A stretch of 64,000 nucleotides of DNA. Origin: Amycolatopsis sp. FBCC-B4732. Its GTDB lineage: Bacteria; Actinomycetota; Actinomycetes; Mycobacteriales; Pseudonocardiaceae. The stretch covers positions 4,612,001 to 4,676,000 of the forward strand of contig NZ_CP095376.1 in assembly GCF_023008405.1 (NCBI RefSeq), in the 5' to 3' direction. The position numbers and the translations under genes were made by a program. Below, piece by piece: positions 41,505-48,321 of this stretch. The notes beneath the pieces were generated by a model. That model made no database searches. It saw only the letters and a list, made by a program, of their open reading frames with translations, and was not told the DNA's origin. Every line of letters begins with the position of its first letter. Within the stretch, counting starts at the first letter, position 1.

Positions 41505-43823
41505 ATGGAACGACGCGTGTCGGTGGCGACGCACTGGGGCAGTTTCGTCGCCGTCGTCGACTCCGGCCGATTGGTGCGCATCGAGCCGAGGCCCGACGAC
41601 CCGGCGCCATCGCCCATCGGCCCCGGAATGGTGACCGCCGCCGACGACAGCGCTCGCGTGCTGCGCCCCGCCGTGCGCCGTGGCTGGCTGAACGGCGAGC
41701 CCCGCGCCCCCGGTGCCGCCAGGGGCGCGGACGCCTTCGTGGAGGTGAGCTGGGACCAGGCGATCACCCTGGTGAGCGAGGAACTCCGTCGAGTTCGTGA
41801 CCGGCACGGGGACAGCGCGGTGTTCGGCGGCTCCTACGGCTGGGCGAGCGCCGGCAGGTTCCACAACGCGCAGGGACAACTCCACCGGTTCCTCGCGCTG
41901 GGCGGGGGTTACACCGATTCTCGCAACACCTACAGCACCGCGGCGTTGGAGGTCATCCTCCCCCACGTGATCGGCGGTCACCCGTGGAGCTACCAGAGCC
42001 GGATGCCGATGTGGGACGCCATAGCCGGGAATTGCGAGCTGGTGGTGGCGTTCGGCGGCCTGGCCCTCAAAAACAGCCAGATCAACCCCGGCGGGCTGGT
42101 CAAGCACCGGACGCGGGACCTGCTTCGCCAGTGCCGCGCGACCGGAGTGCGGTTCGTGAACATCAGTCCCCTCCGCAGCGACGTCGCCGGCTTCGTCGAC
42201 GCCGAGTGGCTGCCCGTCATCCCCGGCACCGACACCGCCGCGATGCTCGGCATCGCCCACACAATGCTGGTCAACGGGTGGCACGACGAGGATTTCCTGC
42301 GCCGGTGCTGCACCGGGTTCGACCGCTTCGCCGCCTACCTGACCGGCGAACTCGACGGCGTCCGGAAGGACGCCGTCTGGGCGGAGAAGATCACGGGCAT
42401 CGATCGCGACGTGCTCGCCGACCTCGCTCGCCGCCTCACCTCCCGGCGTTCTCTCATCATGGTCAACTACGCGGTGCAGCGTGGAGACCACGGCGAACAA
42501 CCGGTCTGGATGTCGGTCGTGCTGGCCGCCATGGCCGGTTCGATGGGGCGGCCCGGGTGCGGCTGGGGCACGGGTTACGCGACGATGGACGCGACAGGCG
42601 TGGCCGAAAACCGCGCCTTCGTGGCGTCGGTACCGGAGGTGGCCAACCCGGTCCCGGATTTCATCCCCGTCGCGAGGATCGCGGACACCCTGCTGCGTCC
42701 GGGCGAGGTCATCGACTACGACGGCCGGCGCCTCACGTTACCCGAGCTCCGCCTGATCTACTGGTGCGGCGGGAACCCGTTCCACCACCACCAGGACCTC
42801 CACCGGCTGACCCGCGCCTGGCAGCTCCCGGACACGGTGGTGGTGCACGAAGCCTGGTGGAACACGACGGCCAAGTTCGCCGACATCGTCCTGCCCGTCG
42901 CCACCAGCCTGGAGCGGGACGACTTCGCCGCCGGGTTCTCCGACCCCCACCTCGTCGCGATGCCGAAAGCCCGCGAGCCGGCGGGCGAGTCGCGCACCGA
43001 TCACGAGATCTTCGCGGCCTTGGCCGCCCGGCTCGGATTCGAGCGGGAATTCACGGAGTCGCGGTCGGAAATCGAATGGGTCAGGCACCTTTACGAACAG
43101 ACGAGGGACAAGCTCGGCGAAGATGCCGCCTTGCCGGGCTTCGACGACTTCTGGCGAAGCTCCACCGCCGAGCTCCCGGCGTCGACCGGGCCGTACCCCG
43201 GCAGTTTCGAAGCCCTGCGCACGGATCCGCAGCGATTCCCCCTCACGACGCCGTCGGGCCGGATCGAGATCTTCTCCGAGGAGATCGACTCGTTCGGGTA
43301 CGACGACTGCGCCGGGCACCCGAAGTGGTTCGAGCCGGCGGAGTGGCTGCGTGCCGATCTGTCGGACCGGTTCCCGCTGCACCTGATCTCGAACCAGCCC
43401 GCTTCGCGCCTGCACAGCCAGTACGACAACGGTGGCCACAGCCTCGGTTCGAAGATCCATGGCCGTGAGCCGATGACGCTCAATCCCTCGGACGCCGCGT
43501 CGCGCGGCATCGAAAGCGGCATGATCGTGCGCGTCTACAACGACCGGGGAAGCTGTCTCGCCGGCGTGGTCCTGTCGGACGACGTCATGCCCGGCGTCGT
43601 GCAACTGTCCACGGGGGCCTGGTGGGATCCGGTCCAACCGGGGCAGAGCGGAACATTGGACCGCCACGGCAACCCGAACGTTCTCACCGCGGACCGGCCG
43701 TGCTCGCGCCTGTCCCAAGGCCCGAGTGCCCTCAGCGCGCTGGTCGACGTCGAGCGCTACGACGGCCCCCTTCCCGATGTGCTCGCCTTCGCACCTCCAC
43801 GCTTTGTAACGCCGCTGCGGTGA
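41505..43823 (+). CDS. BisC/DMSO-reductase-family molybdoenzyme
   Basis: Molybdopterin enzyme of 772 residues, close in layout to biotin sulfoxide, TMAO and DMSO reductases. Landmarks: HWGSFVAVVDSGRLVRIEP, GGSYGWASAGRFHNAQGQLHRF (Tyr/Trp pair of the active site), TYSTAALEVILPHVIG with Ser144 as likely molybdenum ligand, AFGGLALKNSQINPGG, and SNQPASRLHSQYDNGGHS with NDRGSCLAGVVLSDDVMPGVVQLSTG at the end. No iron-sulfur Cys motif and no Tat signal, so a cytoplasmic BisC-type enzyme reducing sulfoxides or N-oxides. It has no neighbouring electron donor gene. Flanked by IS701-type remnants, which suggests acquisition with them. ATG 41505 is used; GTG 41502 adjoins it. Confidence 0.9.
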   Translation: MERRVSVATHWGSFVAVVDSGRLVRIEPRPDDPAPSPIGPGMVTAADDSARVLRPAVRRGWLNGEPRAPGAARGADAFVEVSWDQAITLVSEELRRVRDRHGDSAVFGGSYGWASAGRFHNAQGQLHRFLALGGGYTDSRNTYSTAALEVILPHVIGGHPWSYQSRMPMWDAIAGNCELVVAFGGLALKNSQINPGGLVKHRTRDLLRQCRATGVRFVNISPLRSDVAGFVDAEWLPVIPGTDTAAMLGIAHTMLVNGWHDEDFLRRCCTGFDRFAAYLTGELDGVRKDAVWAEKITGIDRDVLADLARRLTSRRSLIMVNYAVQRGDHGEQPVWMSVVLAAMAGSMGRPGCGWGTGYATMDATGVAENRAFVASVPEVANPVPDFIPVARIADTLLRPGEVIDYDGRRLTLPELRLIYWCGGNPFHHHQDLHRLTRAWQLPDTVVVHEAWWNTTAKFADIVLPVATSLERDDFAAGFSDPHLVAMPKAREPAGESRTDHEIFAALAARLGFEREFTESRSEIEWVRHLYEQTRDKLGEDAALPGFDDFWRSSTAELPASTGPYPGSFEALRTDPQRFPLTTPSGRIEIFSEEIDSFGYDDCAGHPKWFEPAEWLRADLSDRFPLHLISNQPASRLHSQYDNGGHSLGSKIHGREPMTLNPSDAASRGIESGMIVRVYNDRGSCLAGVVLSDDVMPGVVQLSTGAWWDPVQPGQSGTLDRHGNPNVLTADRPCSRLSQGPSALSALVDVERYDGPLPDVLAFAPPRFVTPLR

Positions 43824-43903
43824 GTCACTCGAACGCGTGGTCCGGTTCCTCCTTCGGGTACAGCGCTGGACATCACTTATCAGCGTGAATAGTTTGCGTG
43901 GCC

Positions 43904-44455
43904 ATGAGCGAAGTCAGAGAACTCAAGTACCGCCAGTGGTTCAAGGGCGCAGACGTCGATGGCGACGGGGTGATCACCCGTCAGGACGTCCGGTTGATGG
44001 GGGAGCGCTACATCGCGGCCCGTGGCGCCGTGCCGGAGGCCGCGACAGCCCGGCGGCTGACCGAGGGCCTGGACGCATTCTGGGCCAACGTGATCGCGCC
44101 GATGGACCAGGACGGCGACGGCAAAGTCGATCTGCGGGAGATGACCGAGGGGTTCCGGCAGGCGCTGGCCGACCCCGTCTTGTACCCGCAGCAGGTCGGC
44201 CCGGTGGCTGACTGCTACTTCGACCTGATCGACCTCGACGGTGACGACCGGGTCGACCGGACCGAGTTCGCGGAAATCTTCGGCCAGGCGGGCAATGTGT
44301 CCCCAGAGGACTGTGCCGCGGTCTTCACCGCACTGGACCTGGACAGCTCGGGCGGCCTGGATCGAGCCGAATTCCACCAGGCACTGACGGAGTTCTTCTA
44401 CGGCGAAGACCCGGACGCCCCCGCGGCGCACCTGTTCGGCAAGATCCCCAGCTGA
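43904..44455 (+). CDS. Calcium-binding protein with four EF-hands (calerythrin-like)
   Basis: Protein of 183 residues with four EF-hand loops: DVDGDGVITRQD (about 18), DQDGDGKVDLRE (about 68), DLDGDDRVDRTE (about 110) and DLDSSGGLDRAE (about 145). The layout resembles calerythrin and sarcoplasmic calcium-binding proteins, which buffer calcium in the cytosol. Loops 1-3 look fully canonical; loop 4 has Ser-Gly-Gly and may bind more weakly. ATG 43904 follows a GTG alternative at 43898. It reads in the same direction as the molybdoenzyme 80 bases before it; both are inside the IS701-flanked segment. No membrane anchor. Confidence 0.93.
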   Translation: MSEVRELKYRQWFKGADVDGDGVITRQDVRLMGERYIAARGAVPEAATARRLTEGLDAFWANVIAPMDQDGDGKVDLREMTEGFRQALADPVLYPQQVGPVADCYFDLIDLDGDDRVDRTEFAEIFGQAGNVSPEDCAAVFTALDLDSSGGLDRAEFHQALTEFFYGEDPDAPAAHLFGKIPS

Positions 44456-44469
44456 CCGGGCGCCCCACG

Positions 44470-45038
44470 TCGCCTCTCGGACTGAAACCAAAGCCCGGTT
44501 CGGCATCGGCCTGACCGCCTCGATCGGATCGTCGCCGCCAAGGCCGGTGAGGAAGCAGAGCGCCGCGAAGCAAGGCATCACCTTCCTCCGGCGCATGCAG
44601 CACCGCTGCCGCGGTGGCGGGTGCACGGCCGGGTCGGCGTGCGATCACACCGACGAGCGCGTCGACACGCCTCGCGAAGCTGGCCATGGGCAGGTCTGCG
44701 ATCAGCTCGCCGGCCCGGGTTTCGCGGCCACCGGTGGTGACCAGGGTAGCGTGACTCTGGTGGCCAGCACGTGTGCGGCGTCATGGGCTTCCAGCCATAA
44801 CCGCAGGTACTTGACCTGCCCGTAGGCCTCGTCAGCAGTGACCCGAGCATCGCCAGTGCTTGCCGTGGCTTTCGCGGTCGATCAGCGCATGCCCGCGAGG
44901 CGAGGCATAGGCCAGGAACATCCCGATCTGGTAGTTCCCGATCCGGCCCGCGTGCCGGAGTACTGCCGCTGCATCCCGTCCGGCGAGATTTCACCGGCCT
45001 CCCCGGCCCGCGATCCGCTCACTAACTGCCGTTGCAGT
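44470..45038 (-). pseudogene. IS701-family transposase remnant (right copy, deleted)
   Basis: Minus-strand sequence near 44960-45010 reads [18 protein letters not shown]..., then [19 protein letters not shown] near 44880-44940, and AGELIADLP, all from the N-terminal half of IS701 transposases; frames change and internal segments are missing. The same GE-SPDGMQR sequence occurs in the left copy at ~41170-41200, showing homology. Immediately outside is the inverted ACTGC..GCAGT end repeat at 45025-45038. Between ~44456 and ~44700 little else is recognisable. Confidence 0.7.
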
Positions 45039-45039
45039 A

Positions 45040-45501
45040 TCAGGCCGCCCGCCAGGCTTCGCCGGCGGCCGAGAGGCGCCAGGGTGTCAAGCGCAGCACC
45101 GTGATCTTCGGGTCGAGGTGGTCCTCGCCGCCCAGGATCTTCGGGTCGTAGCCGAGTGGCTCCGGCGTCGACGCGAAGAGGTCCCAGAGGTCCTTGCGCG
45201 ACGCTTCGTCGTCGGCGAACTCCGCCCGGCACTCCGCGACCGCGACTTCGTGCTGCGGGTCCCAGTACGAGCACGACACGTACGGCGACGCCGCCAGGTG
45301 CGCGAGCTTCAGCGGCGTCGGGCGGGTGAACAGCCGGCCCGTCAGGCCCTCCGGCGTCCGCTCCCAGATCGGGTGCACGACCCGGGACCGCGGCCGCCCC
45401 CGCCGGTCGACCGTCACCAGCGTGCACCAGACGACCCGGTGCGCCACGCGCACGAACGCTTCGGCCAGCTCGGCCGGCACTCTGCTAGATTCCACAACCA
45501 T
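45040..45501 (-). CDS. Pyridoxamine 5'-phosphate oxidase-like (FMN split-barrel) protein
   Basis: Protein of 153 residues of the PPOX split-barrel fold: VVWCTLVTVDRRGRPRSRVVHPIWERT (landmarks TLVTVDRRGRPRSR and HPIWE), LTGRLFTRPTPLKLAHLAASPYVSCSYWD, HEVAVAECRAEFADD and the C-terminal GEDHLDPKITVLRLTPWRL. Such proteins reduce flavins, bind FMN or heme. The annotated ATG (45501) shares two bases with the start codon of the divergent MarR gene; GTG at 45483 or so may be the real start. The stop lies at the edge of an IS701-type end, so the last residues may have been shaped by the insertion. Confidence 0.85.
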   Translation of the reverse strand: MVVESSRVPAELAEAFVRVAHRVVWCTLVTVDRRGRPRSRVVHPIWERTPEGLTGRLFTRPTPLKLAHLAASPYVSCSYWDPQHEVAVAECRAEFADDEASRKDLWDLFASTPEPLGYDPKILGGEDHLDPKITVLRLTPWRLSAAGEAWRAA

Positions 45502-45517
45502 GGTTGTGCATCCTAGC
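45484..45517. promoter_or_regulatory. 34-base palindrome over both start codons of divergent PPOX and MarR genes
   Basis: GCTAG-4 bases-CACAACCATGGTTGTG-4 bases-CTAGC, symmetrical about 45500.5; the central 16 bases are a perfect palindrome. It includes the ATG on both strands (plus ATG 45500, minus ATG 45501). A MarR protein binding here would block both genes. Either the mRNAs are leaderless or the true starts are slightly downstream. Confidence 0.7.
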
Positions 45518-45976
45518 ACCCTCGACCTCTCGCTGACCGCGCTCTTCGCGGGCTGGGCGATGACCGACGAGGTCCAGCGGCGCCTGGCCGGGCAGGGCTT
45601 CGGCGACCTGCGGTTCAACGACGGCGTCGTGATCCAGCACGTCCTGGCCGCCCCGCTCTCGATCACCGCGCTGGCCGAGCGGATGGGCGTCACGCAGCAG
45701 GCGGCGTCGAAGGCCGTCGCGGACCTCGAACGCCGGGGCCTGCTCCGGCGCGAACCCGATCCCGCCGACGCGCGCACCAAGCTGCTGCACCTGACCGAAC
45801 ACGCGGTCGCCGCCGTCGAGGCGACCCGCGTGCTGCGGCAGGAACTCCAGGAGGAACTGGTGGCGGAGTACGGCGCCGGACGCGTCGAAGACGCCCGCGC
45901 GCTGCTGGCGTCGGTGATCGGGCGCTTCGGCGGCGACGACGCGATCCGCGGCCGCCGCGTCCGGCCGCCCCGCTGA
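45500..45976 (+). CDS. MarR-family transcriptional regulator
   Basis: Winged-helix regulator of 158 residues: FNDGVVIQHVLAAPLSITALAERMGVTQQAASKAVADLERRGLL (helix-turn-helix; landmarks LAERMGVTQQ and AASKAVADLERRGLL) then the wing REPDPADARTKLLHLTE. It diverges from a PPOX-like gene and shares a palindrome with it, so it is probably the repressor of that gene and of itself, perhaps triggered by a redox or aromatic ligand. The two start codons overlap. Alternative start GTG 45506 would shorten it by two residues. Confidence 0.9.
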   Translation: MVVHPSTLDLSLTALFAGWAMTDEVQRRLAGQGFGDLRFNDGVVIQHVLAAPLSITALAERMGVTQQAASKAVADLERRGLLRREPDPADARTKLLHLTEHAVAAVEATRVLRQELQEELVAEYGAGRVEDARALLASVIGRFGGDDAIRGRRVRPPR

Positions 45977-46060
45977 CCACCCGCGACGCCGTCGCCGGCC
46001 GGTTCGAGAACCTGTTCGCGCCCAAGGACTTCGACGCCGCGAAGGCGCCGAGGAAACGAG

Positions 46061-46111
46061 CGCCCCGATGTGGCGTTCGGTGCGTCAGATGCACCCAACG
46101 CCACATTGGGG
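46061..46111. repeat. REP-like palindromic hairpin (left part), split by an insertion
   Basis: CCCCGATGTGGCGTT and AACGCCACATTGGGG form a 15-bp stem with one G.T wobble, followed by a C.C mismatch and GGTGC/GCACC with a seven-base loop. Restoring the DNA on the right side of the adjacent insertion (46549-46553) extends the stem by two bp (CG...CG). Such short palindromes are common intergenic repeats in actinomycetes. Confidence 0.7.
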
Positions 46112-46545
46112 TTGTTTCATCGTGATTGTAGCTGGTCACGGTGGTGAACACGCAGCGTTTCGGTGGCCTGGCAGGAAGTGCCGACCGGACCGGGGTGGCC
46201 TTGCCGGGTATGGGTGAAGCCCTCGGCAAGATCGAGATGTGAGTCAACCACCCGCCGAGGGCTTCCTTGACCGAGGTCGGCTCACGCTGGCGCAAAGCCA
46301 ACCCCGCCGGACAGGCGCCGGCCGTGCTGGCCTTGCGGCGTCCCGACCCGAGCCTCTCAAAGCCTGGCGGGTCCTGGACAAACTCCGGATGGCACCGGGG
46401 CATGCCACCACGTTGCCGCGGGCCCTGCTGGTGCCGACCCGGCACGAGCAGAGCGTCCGCGACACTGCCCGGGTGGCATGTGTCCGACCGTTGCCACAGC
46501 TGGCCAACGCGGCCTGACCAGACCGAACCACGATGAAACGACCCC
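46108..46545. mobile_element. 438-bp inverted-repeat element (MITE-like or IS remnant)
   Basis: Inverted termini of about 30 bp: left GGGGTTGTTTCATCGTGATT, right (complement) GGGGTCGTTTCATCGTGGTT, then CTGGTCA in both after a four-base difference. Flanked by ATT/ATT at 46105-46107 and 46546-46548. No credible transposase reading frame inside. It splits a REP-like palindrome. Confidence 0.7.
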
Positions 46546-46589
46546 ATTGGGGCGCATTCCCAGCCGTCACCGAACCCGACGCTTCGACG

Positions 46590-47096
46590 CTAGCGGGTGA
46601 GCACGCAGGTCCCCGACGCCGTCGCGAGCAGTTTGCCCTCGGCGTCGCGGATCTCCCCCTCGGCGAACGCGATCCGCGAACCCTCCTTGACCACCCGGCC
46701 GACCGCCCGGATTTCGCCGCGGCCGGCGTGGATCGCGCGCAGGTAGCTCACCTTCAGCTCCACCGACGAATAGCCGACGCCCGCGGGCAGCGTCGTGTGC
46801 ACCGCGCAGCCGACCACCGAGTCCAGCATCGTGGCCGCGACGCCGCCGTGGACCATGCCGATCGGGTTGTACAGCGACTCGTCCGGCTCGGCGACCGCCT
46901 CGACCTCGCCGTGCTCGATGCGCTCCCAGCGGAGCCCGAAGTGCGCGGCGATCGGCGGGCCCGGGATGCGGCCGTCCTTGATGGCCGTCAGGTACTCCAG
47001 GCCGGACATCGTGGCGCCGAGCCGGGCGGTCGGCAGCGGGTCCTGCCAGGTGATGGTCTTCGAGCGGGTTTCCGCTTCGGCGGCCACGTCGGTCAT
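46590..47096 (-). CDS. PaaI-family hotdog thioesterase
   Basis: Hotdog-fold protein of 168 residues: NPIGMVHGGVAATMLDSVVGCAV is the PaaI/4HBT signature with the Asp in the catalytic helix, ELKVSYLRAIHAGRGEIRAVGRVVKEG and RIAFAEGEI follow. It hydrolyses CoA thioesters, often to release phenylacetyl-type or other acyl groups. Start ATG 47096. It has no pathway neighbours. Upstream is a short gap to an ArsR gene on the other strand. Confidence 0.92.
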   Translation of the reverse strand: MTDVAAEAETRSKTITWQDPLPTARLGATMSGLEYLTAIKDGRIPGPPIAAHFGLRWERIEHGEVEAVAEPDESLYNPIGMVHGGVAATMLDSVVGCAVHTTLPAGVGYSSVELKVSYLRAIHAGRGEIRAVGRVVKEGSRIAFAEGEIRDAEGKLLATASGTCVLTR

Positions 47097-47220
47097 CTGG
47101 GGCTCCTCGACTATGACAGGTGTCTTAACCGCAGCTTCGCCCGGCGCCGGGGCGGCGTCAAGCTCGGCGTGACCCAGGCCACCGGTGGTCCGCCCGCGGC
47201 GCGGGTGGAATCATCCGGGG

Positions 47221-47580
47221 GTGAGCACCGAGCGCAAGCTGATCGACCCGGAACGCGTCTCGGCGGCGGTCGACGGGCTCGGCGACCGCGCCGTCATCGA
47301 CGAATGGGCCCGGCGCTTCTCCGTGGTCGCCGACCCGTCGCGGCTGGCCCTGCTGGTCTCCATCCACTACGCCCGCGAAATCAGCGTCACCGACCTCGCC
47401 GCGGCCACCGGCATGACGGACACCGCCGTGTCGCAGGCCCTGCGGCTGCTGCGCGCCCACGGTCTGGTCACCCCGCAGCGCACCGGCCGCGTCGTGCGCT
47501 ACCGGCTCGCCGACGCGACCGTGCACGAACTCATCCACCACGTGCGGCCACACCCCGCGCCCGACGAGCCGGACCGGTAG
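47221..47580 (+). CDS. ArsR/SmtB-family metalloregulator
   Basis: Winged-helix regulator of 119 residues: FSVVADPSRLALLVSIHYAREISVTDLAAATGMTDTAVSQALRLLRAHGLV (landmarks DPSRLALLVSI and TDTAVSQALRLLR) and the wing RTGRVVRYRLADATVHELIHHV. The C-terminal helix holds Asp and three His (DATVHELIHHVRPH), the alpha-5 metal-ligand type of SmtB/NmtR, so zinc or nickel sensing is plausible. Start GTG 47221. Reads toward the HAD gene 9 bases on; a metal link to trehalose metabolism is not obvious, so the shared transcript may be incidental. Confidence 0.88.
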   Translation: MSTERKLIDPERVSAAVDGLGDRAVIDEWARRFSVVADPSRLALLVSIHYAREISVTDLAAATGMTDTAVSQALRLLRAHGLVTPQRTGRVVRYRLADATVHELIHHVRPHPAPDEPDR

Positions 47581-47589
47581 CGTGCGGGC

Positions 47590-48321
47590 ATGACGGGACT
47601 GCCGGAAGCCATCACCGCCTGCCTGTTCGACCTCGACGGAGTGCTGACCGGGACGGCGATTCTCCACCGCGAAGCGTGGAAACGGACATTCGACGAGTTT
47701 CTCCGGGCCCGTGACGGTGCCGGGTTCGCCGAGTTCACCGACCACGACTACGCGGCCTTCGTGGACGGCCGCCCCCGCGCCGACGGCGTGCGGGAATTCC
47801 TGCGGTCACGCGACATCGAGCTGCCCGAGGGCACTCCCGACGACCCGCCGGACGCGCCCACCGTGAACGGCGTCGGCAACCGCAAGAACGACCTGGTCCT
47901 GAAGATCATCGACGAACGCGGCGTCAGCCCCTACCCCGGCTCGATCCGCTACCTCGAAGCGGTCAAGGCCGCCGGGCTGCGGATCGCGGTCGTGACGTCG
48001 TCGGCCAACGGCGCCAAGGTCCTCGACGCCGGTGACCTGAGCAAGTACATCGAGGCCCGCATCGACGGCCTCGTCATCCGCGAGCGCAACCTCAAGGGCA
48101 AGCCCGCGCCCGATTCGTTCCTGGCCGGCGCCGAGGCGCTCGGCGTCGAACCCGCGCACGCGGCCGTCTTCGAGGACGCCCGATCCGGCGTCCAGGCCGG
48201 GAAAGCCGGCGGCTTCGGGTACGTCGTGGGCGTGAACCGGGCCGACCAGGCCGCCGAACTGAAGGCCCACGGGGCCGACATCGTCGTCGACGACCTCGCC
48301 GACCTGCTGGAGGACCGATGA
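47590..48321 (+). CDS. Beta-phosphoglucomutase-family HAD phosphatase
   Basis: HAD enzyme of 243 residues with a helical cap. Motif I LFDLDGVLTGT (Asp14/Asp16), motif II VVTSSAN, motif III Lys in KGKPAPDSFL and motif IV FEDARSGVQAGKAGGF. It matches proteins placed beside GH65 phosphorylases, where beta-phosphoglucomutase turns the released beta-glucose 1-phosphate into glucose 6-phosphate. Its stop overlaps the GH65 start (ATGA), supporting a coupled function: phosphorolysis then isomerisation of a disaccharide. Confidence 0.93.
   Translation: MTGLPEAITACLFDLDGVLTGTAILHREAWKRTFDEFLRARDGAGFAEFTDHDYAAFVDGRPRADGVREFLRSRDIELPEGTPDDPPDAPTVNGVGNRKNDLVLKIIDERGVSPYPGSIRYLEAVKAAGLRIAVVTSSANGAKVLDAGDLSKYIEARIDGLVIRERNLKGKPAPDSFLAGAEALGVEPAHAAVFEDARSGVQAGKAGGFGYVVGVNRADQAAELKAHGADIVVDDLADLLEDR

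Larger units (their letters stand above)
40334..45038. mobile_element. Composite-transposon-like segment bounded by IS701-type ends
   Basis: The 4.7 kb segment begins with ACTGCAACGGCAGT at 40334-40347 and ends with its inverted complement at 45025-45038. Just inside each end lies a decayed IS701-type transposase on the minus strand: a nearly full but frameshifted copy on the left (~40347-41290) and a deleted copy on the right (~44470-45024). Between them are intact genes for a BisC-like molybdoenzyme and an EF-hand protein. This is the layout of a composite element, though the two IS copies may have arrived separately. Confidence 0.6.
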
